Assembly: GCA_022702545.1 (NCBI GenBank)
Contig: JAHRBC010000002.1
Span: forward strand, 3,224,001 to 3,288,000
DNA from: Phycomyces nitens
Lineage: Eukaryota; Mucoromycota; Mucoromycetes; Mucorales; Phycomycetaceae
Reading direction: 5' to 3'
DNA: 64,000 nucleotides
In this document: one piece after another, positions 1-11,400 of the stretch
Layout of the letters: each line of letters opens with the position of its first letter
Position numbering within the stretch: the first letter of the stretch is position 1
The notes under the pieces: generated by a model
The model's database searches: none
What the model was told of the DNA's origin: nothing
Seen by the model: the letters and a program-made list of their open reading frames with translations, nothing else
Translations under genes and position numbers: made by a program

Positions 1-418
1 CCTGTTCGTGGCGAGGCAGGATGAACTTGAAGTATTCTGATTCGTGGATGGCATCGAATACAGGCAGAATGGCACCTCCAGGGTAGCCAAAGATGTGCTC
101 TACCTTTTGGCGGAGCATCATCTCGTGAAAGATCTCTCCTCCAGACATTCCAACAAATGAATCATCCATCTCCACAGCCGAAGACTTCTTTAGCTGGCTG
201 ATTCCATTCTTTCTCTGAACAGGAACCTCTCTTTCAGCAACATCGATGTTTCTGCAAATCCAAATCAATTTACACTCTGTGATTATAATTTGTTCTACTC
301 ACTTTGCAACAGCAGCACCACGGCTAGAAATCGCAGTGTGAAGACAAGCGAAGGTCTGGGGACGAACAAGAGTGCGCCTCAAGATAGAAGCTGATGTTCT
401 TGCGGTAGAGGAGAGCAT
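1..418 (-). CDS. ILV2: Acetolactate synthase catalytic subunit, N-terminal part (cut by window edge)
   Basis: The protein would make acetolactate/acetohydroxybutyrate from pyruvate, the first shared step of valine, leucine and isoleucine synthesis, in mitochondria. Only the N-terminal part is here. Exons are 303-418 and 1-251, joined by a 51-nt GT-AG intron (252-302). The first 38 codons form an Arg/Ser-rich, acid-poor leader typical of a mitochondrial presequence. The mature part reads SGGEIFHEMMLRQKVEHIFG, then YPGGAILPVFDAIHESEYF, and reaches LPRHEQ, whose Glu is the ThDP-activating residue of the family, just at the window edge. The start at 418 is the first ATG of this frame. A TATATATAT run at 482-490 lies about 65 bp upstream. 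LEU2 is transcribed divergently on the other side of the spacer. Identification is strong although the FAD and C-terminal domains are not visible. Confidence 0.93.
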
Positions 419-1512
419 TATTGACTATAATGATGTTCCTTTGTGATTATAGGAATAAGAAAGATGGATCGTCTGTCAAGAATATATATAAGCAGAAAGG
501 GGAGAGAAAAATTGAAAAAGACAAAGTCCTTTATTGGCTTTGAACACAGACTTTAAGACGGCGATGACCACAGACAACTGAGTTGATCTTGTCTTGCTGG
601 CCAAACCAGTCTCTTTGCCCATCCTCTGCCTCTCCACATCCTTTCTTGACCAAGTTGGTCTTATAAGCACTCTTGCTCCCAGCCTTCCTGCACAGATCGC
701 TGCCAATTCTGTGCTATATAGGCCTAGAGGGCCAGAGTAGCATGGCCGGAGATACGACATGAGTCACACCAATCAGGACCGGTGGATGTACTGAGGTGAA
801 TGAGATAGGAAGCATTAGACTTTGATTGGCCAAAAAGATCGATGATTCGCCTTTGGTCACCATTGTCACGTGCCCAATGCGCAAACCTTCACTCTTTACG
901 GGCCTTGTGTTGGTGTAGTTCATTGGCCTTCCGCTTCATGCTGCTCTGGCCAATTGAATTCTGTGATTAAACTATTCAGACTTATATACATATACTTGTA
1001 GGGCACATTTTATTGCTGTTCCTAGTTTATTATATGTCCGGATTCAACTCGGACAAACAGTGTTTATTGGGTCGAGTGGATAATGGCTGATTCCATTCAT
1101 CCATCCGGCCAAAGAAGTTGTTGTGGCTGAGGGTCAGAACCATAAAGACAATAAGCCAGCTGATTTTTCTTTTTTTTTGGCTGTCAATCTTTATCAAGAT
1201 TACAGTAAGCCTGACTGTGGAGATCCAACAAACAAAAAAATAAATAAATATATACACATATAAATATTCAAGAGAGATCTTCACGTCACACTCACTTTAG
1301 TTCGTCATTACCCATCAGCCAATCAAAATTAGTGCTGCATTCTTGCCCATCATTGGCCCACATCAACATGAATCATTTCTCTTGAGCATCCAAAGAAAAG
1401 AAAGAAAAAAAAACAGATTTTTCGGGTGCCTGTGCAAAGGCATAAAAATAAATATTTCCAGTCACAGCATACGCGCTCCTCTTCTTTAATCACTCAATCT
1501 TTCTATTCCACA
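419..1512. promoter_or_regulatory. Shared ILV2/LEU2 divergent promoter region
   Basis: This 1.1 kb spacer separates two divergent branched-chain amino-acid genes, and I see no credible gene in it. It holds a TATA-like run at 482-490 for ILV2, several CCAAT/ATTGG motifs, and an imperfect palindrome at 1035-1055, TGTCCG-N9-CGGACA. The palindrome has the CCG...CGG layout bound by Zn2Cys6 dimers. Leu3 of yeast binds CCG-N4-CGG; the spacing here is N9, so assignment to a Leu3 homologue is only an inference. Confidence 0.5.
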
Positions 1513-2734
1513 ATGGTCAAGCCTATCTCTATTGTCTGTCTTCCCGGTGACGGCGTTGGTCCCGAAGTAGTCGGAGAAGCTGTCAAGGTCCTCAAGGCCA
1601 TTGCTACCTACAGATCTGCTGCCCTCGATGTAGAATTCAAGTTCTCTGATGAATTGATTGGTCTTGCTGCCCTCGAGAAGACTGGTAATATATTATAACA
1701 TTGGTCTAGTCATCGCATTAACACCATTACAGGTGAGCCTCTTCCTGACTCTGCTCTTGAGGCCTGCAGAGCTGCCGATGCCATCCTGTTGGGTGCTGTT
1801 GGTGGTTTACCAGGTGCTCATATCGGCAGCGGCCCCCGTCCCGAACAGGGTTTGCTCAAGTTGCGCAAGTCTCTCGACTTGTATGCCAACCTCCGTCCTG
1901 TCACATTTGCTTCCGAGTCTCTCACCAGCCTGTCTCCCCTCAAGGATCATGTTGTCAAGGGAACCGAGTTTGTATTCGTTAGAGAATTGGTTGGAGGAAT
2001 CTACTTTGGCGACCGCAAGGAAGCTGGTGAAGATGGCAAAGGTAAGCTAGTCAAGCAGAGGTGAGGTTCAAGGGCTGACTGAGTCCAATCTAGCCTACGA
2101 CACTCTGCCCTACTCTGCCGAGGAGATTGAGCGTGTCACCCGTCTGGCTGCCTTGTTGGCATTGAAGCAGACCCCTGTTGGAAAGATCCACTCTATTGAC
2201 AAGGCCAACGTACTCGCAACCTCGCGTTTGTGGCGCAAGACTGTCACCCGTGTTCTCGAGACAGAGTTCCCCCAGATTCAGTTTGAGCACCATCTTGTTG
2301 ACTCGGCTGCAATGGCCATGGTTCAGAACCCCAAGCGTCTCAATGGCGTCGTTCTGACCGAGAACATGTTTGGCGACATTCTTTCTGACGAGGCCTCTGT
2401 CATTGTTGGCTCTCTGGGTCTGTTGCCCTCTGCCTCATTGAACGGTCTTCCCGATGGTAAGCAAAAGTGTGTTGGTTTGTACGAGCCCATCCATGGATCT
2501 GCTCCCGATATTGCTGGCCAGAACATCGCCAACCCCATCGCCACCATCCTCAGTGTTGCCCTCTTGCTCCGTTACTCTCTTGGTTACGAGAAGGAGGCCG
2601 TGGCTGTTGAGAAGGCTGTCCGTGATGTCCTTGACGGTGGTCTCCGTACCCGCGACTTGGGTGGAAACCAGTCTACAACCGAAGTTGGTGACAAGATCGT
2701 CCAGGCTCTCATTCCCATTCTCAAGGCCCTTTAA
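1513..2734 (+). CDS. LEU2: 3-isopropylmalate dehydrogenase
   Basis: The enzyme oxidises and decarboxylates 3-isopropylmalate with NAD+ to 2-oxoisocaproate, the last leucine-specific step before transamination. Exons are 1513-1684, 1733-2041 and 2094-2734, giving 373 aa, the usual length. The N terminus is [15 protein letters not shown]. The family signature DKANVL lies at about residues 196-201, and the NAD-binding loop [12 protein letters not shown] starts at about 291. [11 protein letters not shown] gives substrate-binding arginines. One oddity is the loop after LLGAVGG: most family members have a PKW-type segment, whereas this one reads [10 protein letters not shown]. There is no mitochondrial leader, so the protein is probably cytosolic. 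The upstream in-frame ATG at 1426 is less likely because the added residues resemble no known leader. LEU2 converges with FIP1, about 100 bp away. Confidence 0.96.
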
Positions 2735-2835
2735 TCAGCTATAAAAAAAAGAGGACCAGATCCTTTATGTATATATAAATGTGTGTTTTTTCTTTAAAAA
2801 AATGAAAATAAAAAAATAGAATGAAACCAGACAGA

Positions 2836-2904
2836 CTATCTGTCTCGGCTACTGTTTCTTCCACCGCCACTACCGCCTCCACTACCACTGCCACCTCCAC
2901 TACT

Positions 2905-2936
<32 letters not shown>

Positions 2937-4640
2937 TGCTGTTGTTGTTGTTGCTGTTACTGTTGCTATTGTTGCTATTGTTATTGCTCGTACTGTTGTT
3001 TCCACCTCGCATTAATCCCATACGGGCTATTGTACTCGATACACTTCGCATCGGCGACCGTCCTCTAAAGTCCCCGTCAAAGTTCATGGGTCCTCCTTGC
3101 ATTGCCGGGTTGAAAAACGGCATGCCCATTGGACCGCCAGCCATGTCTGGGGTAAACATGTTCATTGGCATACCGGGACCACCCTGGAAATCCATCGGAA
3201 ACATACTCTCATCCATTGAGTTCATCCTAAATACCATTAAGAATCAACACTGACCAAGAATCCAATCCAATCCAATCTTACATTGAATCACCATCTCGAT
3301 CATTTCCTCCTTCAGAACCCTTGGTACGTCCCATAGACATTACTCCTCTGCCAGCATTACGAAGCGGGAAATTTGCATTTCTTCCACTTCTAATACCCTG
3401 TCCACTGCTTGAAGAAGACGTACCCATGCCAACCGGAGGAGCCATTCCCATTGGCATTCCCATCATTGAATTTGACATGCCTCCCATACCCATAGGCATC
3501 CCTCCGTCCATCATAGAAGTCGGCATCATCATTCCCATAGACATAAAGTCTGACATGTCTATATCACCCATCATCTACATAGCCCACATTGATCTTTAGA
3601 ATGCATTGCCCCAACCAAACCCTATCCACGTACCTTTTTGTTTTCACGGAGCATCTTTTGCTTGAGGCAATAAGCACGCCAGGTCACTTCATTAAAGCCA
3701 TAGTTGAAAAAGTCTGTAATATCAGCACCTGGCTTTCTCCATGGCTTGTCCTCGACTGTGTCCAAATCAACCTCTGTAATAGGCTGTCCATTCAATTCAC
3801 CCACTGCCTCGAGGTTAATTCCTCCGGTGCTGGTCTTTCCACTCGCAGCAGAAGGGTTGGCCTGTGAATTGGCCTGGGGTGTATTGGCTGATTTTCCCTG
3901 CTGTCCCGGCTTGATTGTCACCAATGGGTTTGAACCACCCTTGCTAGTTGATGGTTCTGGAGACCCATTTGTGGCTGCCTGGGCTCCATCTTGGCTACAG
4001 TTATCTTGTCAACACAGTTCTATTAAAGATGTCTGTAGGCTTACCCAGAGGTCTCGGCATTCTCTCCGGTATTCTCACTCTCATCGTTCTCTAGCACGAT
4101 CTCAAGGTCCTGGTATGCCAATATTGATAAATATCTTGATACTCACTGCGCTTCAATTGAGCTCGTAGGCTTACATCATCACTATAGTCTTCTTCATTTT
4201 CTTCTTGTTCATCTTTTATCTTTATATCGGTTTCCATGACCTCTTCGTCCTTTTCTTGTCTATGGAATCGGGTGGGTTGAAGTGTCTGGGTTGGGGCAGT
4301 GAATTATTGCTTTATTTACCTTGAAATGTCTTGGGCCCTAGAGCATGCATAAGTTACATGTGTAATCTTTAGATTTGGGTCATTGCTTACTCATTTGCTG
4401 TACTTCCTTTGTACAATTGATAGAGATCTTCGTCCTCTGGAGATCCAACTTGAAAATAGTTTGTAGTTTAGAACATGTCTTGTGTATATAAATCACACCT
4501 TCGTCCTTGATATCATCTTCCTGTTTTATAAGAGGAATATCATAATTGCTAATGCTGTTCTTATTGTCGGTCTCTCCACCAGAAGGACCATACAAGAACT
4601 CATCTACATCGTCTTCATCAACAGAATTGTGGGAATTCAT
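2836..4640 (-). CDS. FIP1: Pre-mRNA 3'-end processing factor Fip1
   Basis: Fip1 tethers poly(A) polymerase to the cleavage and polyadenylation factor in the nucleus. Eight exons (4640-4499, 4448-4391, 4337-4320, 4259-4175, 4109-4045, 3994-3634, 3574-3282, 3226-2836) give 470 aa in one frame; exon 3 is only 18 nt. The N terminus is acidic, as in yeast and human Fip1, including [13 protein letters not shown]. The diagnostic Fip1 motif fills about residues 204-243: [20 protein letters not shown] followed by [13 protein letters not shown]. After it come a very Met/Gly-rich segment (about 244-340), short Arg/Gly patches and a homopolymeric Asn/Ser/Gly tail (about 410-470) encoded by trinucleotide runs. 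All introns are GT-AG. The repetitive tail may vary in length between strains. Confidence 0.94.
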
Positions 4641-5062
4641 TGTATTCGCAGTATTAGCTTTCAGTTGTAAGATTGGAATGAAAATTTAAAGACGTGTTTC
4701 AAGGTGCAGTCACATATGAACGATCTTTAAACCAGTACTAAATGACGACCATGCCTGAGAACCATCAAGAGACCCAATAAAAGATCTGATGTAGATCCGA
4801 GAGACACCTATTGACAGGTCTATGGTTTGGATATACGTATTTAAATGAATTGATCTAGACCTGTTTTCATTTTCCCCAATTCGGTTTATTCAATTGAATG
4901 TAATGCAATATGCCAATCTCGGATGGACCAATATAGTAGTCTTTTTTAGTAATACTGGTCAAGCTTCTTACAAGAAGATCACCAAAAGAGGCTGTGTGTG
5001 TGATATAAAACAGCCTTATTAAACCAAATACAATGTTGTCTTTTGATATAGTCCAGGTCCAT
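4641..5062. other. Spacer between FIP1 and SMG9
   Basis: These 420 bp hold the FIP1 promoter (FIP1 reads leftward from 4640) and the SMG9 3' end. I see no RNA gene or convincing open frame. Confidence 0.5.
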
Positions 5063-6581
5063 TTATCCATCTCTAAGCTTCCTGACCATCTTGAGATAGT
5101 CCATAAAGTGCTCTGATTTTCGAATCAATTCATATGTCTTTACAGAATTACGGAACCAATCCTTCTCGGATACCTGGCCTCGCTTTCCAGCTCTACGAGG
5201 TGCAGCCATGACTTGATCCCGCAAGCTAGCCATCAGTATATCAAATGATTCGATACCACTCGCAGGTTGAGTTGTAGGCAAGAAGAACAGGTTGACTGGA
5301 TCTGGGATATCAAAGGCTGGCAAGACATAGCCCAAAGACACGAGTCCTATGTGTCCAGAACGTTAACCTAATCTATTGGCAACCAGGCGATTAACTTACC
5401 TGATACCTTTAACGAAGACCCAGCTAACCCACTTTTTAGTACATTCTGTGCATTTCGATAATGACGCCAAGTAAACTCCAAATCTTGGCACTTGTTGCCA
5501 ACAAATACTATATTCATAATGTAAATAAATAAATGTACCAATAGATCCAGTATCAAATTACCAATATCAGCAACATAGTGAGGATCTTGGGTTAAACTTG
5601 AAAGTGGAATCAAGGGGAACTCGGGTAGGTTGACTTTAAGCATCTCGGCTCGCTTAAGGCACTGCAGTATAAGGCTATCTACTTCTGATCCCTCAGAGAC
5701 AATCATTACCACGTTACAGACAGAAAGCATAAATACGAGTTGGTAGAGAGACTGTTTGTATAAAAGATGAGTGAGTACTCTATCATATTGTGGCCTTTTG
5801 GTACCTACCTCCATCTCTACCCAAATATCTGGTGGCAGCCCTTCGAGACCTCCAGTCCTCAATGCTCTGTCCATTACTGACCAGCTCAATATTGGCTATA
5901 CAAAAAAAGAAGCAATGAGAATTCAAGAAAGAGTCAGGAAATCAAAGCATCTATAACCTACTTCTGTGTCAAGCAGTATTGTTCTTTCAGGTGTTATATG
6001 CATATCTATGCCCAGTGTTTTGTGGCCCTCGTATGCCAAGAGATCTGTATTTTGTGTTGCGAATCCCTGGTTATATTATATGTGAAAATGAGTCTTTAAT
6101 GTCTATGAAATAATCTTTAGCTACCTCGGTAGTGTCATGCATTAGGCTCGACAGCAAGGTGGACTTGCCTACACCTTGTTGGCCAACGACGCCTATAACG
6201 AAATGGCCTGGGTGGTCTCCTAGGCACTGTATAGCTGTCATTGGTTGATTTCTCTACTATTAAAAGTACACTCAATGTCTTGCCTTTAACACAGTGTCTA
6301 TCTGGAACTTTGTTTGTCTTTTGAAAAAGGGCAAGACGGCCTTGATCTCTTCTGGTTTCGCTGGCCGTGGCTGATCGCCTTGTTTTTGATCATTGACAGG
6401 CTCAGATTGAGTAGGCTCTATACGATTCGGTCGTTCGAGAATAACTGGAGCCTGCATAAATGGTTTGACTGTATTTCGCGAGTACTCATCCTAAACTGAT
6501 CATCAGCTGAAATGTCGATCCTCTCATTAGACTTGCCCTGCGACGGTCTTTACGCTTGGAATCCCGTCCTCGCTTTTCCAT
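5063..6581 (-). CDS. SMG9: SMG9-like nonsense-mediated decay factor (P-loop protein)
   Basis: SMG9, with SMG8, binds and restrains the SMG1 kinase that phosphorylates UPF1. Exons are 6581-6537, 6490-6284, 6226-6125, 6066-5962, 5895-5809, 5751-5562, 5507-5400 and 5346-5063, giving 375 aa. Recognisable pieces are the short FMQAPVILERP peptide (human MQKTPIIL), a P-loop VVGQQGVGKST (Gly99, Lys105, Ser106), ILLDTEPILS, LSVCNVVMIVSEG, FDIPDPVNLFFLP and the C-terminal SEKDWFRNSVKTYELIRKSE. Introns 1 and 2 have no usable GT donor in the right phase; both fit GC-AG boundaries (GCAAGT and GCAAGA). Retention of intron 1 gives a stop within 18 codons. The protein is shorter than human SMG9 because the disordered N-terminal region is reduced. 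Confidence 0.88.
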
Positions 6582-7703
6582 TATTGTACCAATCAAGCTG
6601 GATTGCTACTCCTTTGTGATTAACTCTATCAGTCCTGCAGAGATTCTATAGACAGCACGCGCGCAGTGTGCGGACTTGGCTATTTGGTTTTCTCAGGTAC
6701 GGCTAAATATTTTACCGTCAAAAATAACAATATAGAGTTTTTGGATTTTTTTATTCATCCCAATTTTCCCAAAGATAAAAAAAAAGGTTTGCCTTTTTTA
6801 TATTAAGTCGCCGAATCAATTATGTTTAAGATGGATTGTAGATAATCGTTCAAGTTTAGTTGATATACATTATACATTTCAATAATATCTAATCTGATTT
6901 CTAGTATAGTTTTGTTAAAGAGGTAAAAAAGCTAATTTTCTTATAGAAAAAGTTCAAAATTCAACTAAAAGCAGACAAATCTCAAGACTTTACCTTGTAA
7001 TTTTGAGCATAATCTATGCTTATATGTACATGATACATGATTGGACTAAATTTACGTGGAGTTTGTATTTGTGCTGTTACAGATCAATTCTGTACTTCCT
7101 GGACTCAAATATCCAAGTTAATATTCAATTACAGACAGCTGTGTGTGTATAATCTCCAAACAGAATCATTTCTTGTATGAATCTTTAGTTGTCCCTTTTA
7201 AAATATTGATCATGTTTAGTATGCAACACATCTAATTGCAGAATAGTTTCAATTGGAAATATAATTAATCTATATTGTTAGTTATTATAGCATATAAACC
7301 TTTTCATGGTTCTATTCTTTATACATTTACTGTACCAATTGGAATTGATCAAGTAAAAAAAAAAAGACTTGGCAAGAATGATAAAAAACAAAGATTAGGA
7401 CAATTGGATCTTCATATTCAAGGAGAGAGATCTTGAATGCAAGGCAAGTCTTTCCAGGACTTGGGCTCAAGAAACAAGATCAAACAACTCCTTTGAGAAC
7501 CTCAATAAACAAAAAAAAATGCAAACTGGGTAAAAATCAGGTACTTTTAACAAATTGTACATCTCATCAATTACGCCATCTGAATTTCGATGGGAAGACT
7601 TATAGTGTGACAATTATTATTATTTTGGCAAAGTCACTGCACCAAGGAACCCTGAAAGAATCGCGTCTAAATTATCCTTCTTCTACTCTTATACTTTACT
7701 ACC
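6582..7703. other. AT-rich spacer upstream of the Dabb gene
   Basis: About 1.1 kb of AT-rich DNA between two divergent genes. It contains homopolymer A and T runs. I see no gene, RNA or repeat family here. Confidence 0.5.
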
Positions 7704-8193
7704 ATGACCAAGGTTGTTCATATCGGTAAGTAGTCATAAAAGGAAAAATATTTATAAATCCTAATATACATATCTTATTTAATCAACATAGTTATCGTGA
7801 AATTCAAGCCTGAAGTAACTGAGGAGGTTAAGCAGGAGACCATTCGTGCAGTCATTGCCTTGAAGAATGACATTCCCGAGATTATCAGCTGCTCGGCCGG
7901 AACCACCTTTACTGACCGTAGCAAGGGTTTCGAGCACGGTAAACCGAGAATTAGAAATAAATAAAGGATAGAACCCTGGGGACTTATGAGTGTTTAATAT
8001 TATTAGGTTGGGTTGTTGAATTGGAAAAAGAAGAGGTAAATTAATTATTAATCAAGGAGACCTAAATGGGTTAGCAAACTAACATTTGAGATAGCATTTA
8101 CCTCTGTATGCTGAGCACCCCAGTCACCTTGACTTTGTCAAGGAGCACAAGCCCTTGTTTGCTGACCTGATTGCCTTGGATTATGTTTATTAA
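7704..8193 (+). CDS. Stress-responsive A/B-barrel (Dabb) domain protein
   Basis: Four exons (7704-7725, 7792-7938, 8007-8035, 8095-8193) give a 98-aa protein made of one ferredoxin-like Dabb domain. Landmarks are HIVIVKFKPEVTEEV at the N terminus, SAGTTFTDRSKGFEHGWVVE in the middle, and YAEHPSHLDFVKEHKPLFAD near the end. Dabb proteins are small dimeric alpha/beta barrels, often stress-induced; in some lineages they act as polyketide cyclases, but most fungal members have no known substrate. Exon 3 is only 29 nt. Codon use is biased toward C-ending codons in exon 2, suggesting good expression. No partner gene adjoins it. The specific reaction cannot be inferred. Confidence 0.88.
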
Positions 8194-8234
8194 GTAATAA
8201 AGTCCAAATTAAAAGCACAGAGATACTTGTTGCA

Positions 8235-8279
<45 letters not shown>
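8235..8279. repeat. (AT)n(GT)n microsatellite
   Basis: A run of AT dinucleotides passes into GT dinucleotides in the short spacer between the Dabb gene and the ARM/BTB gene. Its position makes any ATG upstream of 8431 an unlikely start for the next gene. Confidence 0.85.
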
Positions 8280-8430
8280 GGATTATAGATATAAAGGCCA
8301 ATGGACACCCCGAATTATATTAAGCCTACTCCCGTACGGAACCAGCCTATTGCCCTGGCGGTCACAAACCCTTTCATTTTGGCCTTTTTATTTTTTCTCT
8401 TGCTCTTTTTTTTTTAAATGTCTATATAGA

Positions 8431-11400
8431 ATGGAATCTAATCCAATCATCAAGCTCAGCGAAATCTATAGAAACATTCGTTCTACTGATCCTGCAATCC
8501 GATTAGCACTCCAGACCAAAATACAAACCCTCTCTCTGTCTCAACTCGATCATCTTCTTCGACAATGGATCGGCTATACACTTAATCAGAACCAAAGATG
8601 GCCAATACATCGTCTCCTTCGTTGCTTTGATGTGATTCTTCAGAATATTGATCGGAATGATAAGCATACCCTGCGATTGCCTTCTCTCCACAAGAGTATC
8701 CAACAAACCCTTCTAGTCGCGCATACTTCTCCCAACGACGTGACTGCCCAGGCCCTCTTGTCCTGTTTTACAAAGTTGCTCGAGAGATTTGCTAGTTTAT
8801 TGCCACGTAAAGAGTGCCAAAATGCAATAGGACATCTTTTAAATTGGTGTATGGAACCTGAAAAGTCTATCCGGCTCATTTGCCTCCGAGGTCTATTGAA
8901 GCCTTGTTTCCAAAAGTCCCTTGTGCAATGCGATGCATACTGGCTATTAACTCAACAGCTTTACAATATTCAGACAGAGCGAGACGAACTTACCCTGGTG
9001 TCTCGCCTACTGGAGCAACTGGTCAAATATGGGAGAGATGCTCCGGTCGATAGATATGCTCACGCCCAATTATTATATTTTGTGAATGCTGCTCATTTTC
9101 ATATCCTTGCTGGTGTTTGGGAAAATGTGTCCGGGATCTATCAGGAACAACCACTTGATATTCGAGCAGTTCATTCTCTGACAACAATAGTCAACATATG
9201 CTGCAATCTATCCGAAAAGGCTGTCAGTCGAATTTCAGAAGCACAGAGCATAGTCAAATGGCAACCCTTAATCTATCAGGCCATGCGAGACTTTTTAATC
9301 CAGTCCAGTGCATTGAAGCAGATCCTCTATGAGCAAATGTCAGAAGCAGAGCAATTAGAAGAAGTCCCATGGCCAAAACCAAGACCCTCAAAGTACAAGA
9401 ACGCAACCGATATATGTGCCTCTCTCTTAAGTCGAGCTCTTCAATGTAACACCAAGATGTTTAACACTGTCCAAAAGAGCGAAAGCCAGGTGGTTATCGA
9501 CAAGTGTGTTTTGGCAATCATCCAATGTTTAACCGTCTATATATCGTGGCCCGTTAAAGCTGAAGACATTTCCCAGGTTGGCCATGAGAATTGGCCCAAT
9601 TACCTATACACAGATGCAGAAACACGGGCATTCTGTCATGTAGATAGTGGCCTTTTGCTGTCTTATGAACCTCTGTTTATCATACTCCTTGACGGCTTAA
9701 TACAGATGGTCCCACACGTTCCTAAGCATCAAGTGTCTCGGATGTCTCGCTCCATGGCAATATGTATACAAGCAATCTGGACTTCTTTATTACGAAGTGA
9801 AGAAGAATCTCCTCAGATCAATAGCCGGTTAGAGAAACTTACCATCTTTTTACTCCATTATGACGATGTAATCGAACAATTTTCCAATGCTTCTTCTCGT
9901 CTCCAACCTCTTATCTGGGGACCGACCCTGGACCAAGTAAAAAAAGCCCTTACCGCCATGACCTCCCAGGCACCATCCGAGTGGATGCCCAGTAGTCTAG
10001 ACAAGGCAAAACGAGCTCTGGTAGCTCTGGAAAAGGCTACACATCACACTCGTGCTTGTGAGAGATTAGTCAGTGAAGACGCATTATCACTTGTATCGCC
10101 TGAATGGATTCCAGATGAATCTAGAATTGGTGCTTCTACCGAAAGTCTGGAAATGTACGGTCTTCTTGTACGGTTTATTTCATCTCTTGCTACAAAGACA
10201 GCCTACGTCCGGATACGACTAAGGGAAGAACAAACGTTGATGCCAATGGTATTTCGCCTATTGTTAATTGGCATACAGGAGCGAAACCTATTCACGACAC
10301 AAAGAAAGCAATGGAATAGGCTGTTGTTCTGGTGTCTTGAAGTCATTCGTGCTTTTCAATTTGATCCTGTCTCGCTACAGGCATGGATCGGTTGGAGTGA
10401 CCAAGACTTGGCCAAGAAGAACTCTCCTACAGCCACATCAAACTATAAGACAACTCTTTGTATGATTCTAAAGAATATCTTGGTACCTTTCCAGCATTTT
10501 GACACCGACACCTCAAACGACACTTTGGAGATTGACGAAGAAGTTATAATAATCGCCATATTTCTCATGGATCAGTTAACGCTGCTTCCAGATTTTGGAA
10601 AACAGATTTTCGAGATGAATGGATTTATGGAATCTCTCTCTAAGCTCTTACTTTTGATTCATCGTACAGCTCCCAAGAGACAAAAGGAGATTACTTTGCA
10701 AGACTCTACTCAGGATTCTATGGACTGTACAAGCGATAACTATACAACCAAATCATCTGACAATGACAACAGCCTTGGTACTGATGCACCCCACGTACAA
10801 GCTCTACAAAGAAGTATCGTTCGACTATTGACTAACAAGGAAAATATTCCGGTCATGGTACGCCAAGATCTCCTCACATCCTTCTTTCGACCCATCTTAC
10901 AAGCTCATTCTACCAGTGGAGCCTATTGGCGAGACTTTTTCTGCAGACAGCTTTATGACAAGATTTATGATGATCTGCGGCGCGTATTCTTATTTACAGT
11001 GGATGATGATAATGCCATTATGCTCCATGAATCCACTGCAATTGCTATTTCGTATGCATGTATGGATCCTCACAATTGGGGTCTCTTGTTAGAGGAAAAG
11101 ACAGGAAGTATCTTGTATACAAACTGCGTACTTGGGGTAATCTTCCATATGCTGATCTACGATCTTGAACACACAAAGACAGACTCTATTATGGAAAATT
11201 ATGTTTCTGGAAGAAAGGTGGCTGCTGCTCAAGTATTAGAAGCCATGGGTGCCAAAGTGTCTCGGTTCTGGAATAGTCCACCCTTTCAATGGCCTGCCGA
11301 GCGGGAATATGAATCGGTTACGATGTCTACACCAGTATTATTCCTCACAGACGATAGTGAGGAGCCAGTGGAGTCGACCACAGATGTACTTATCCCTCAG

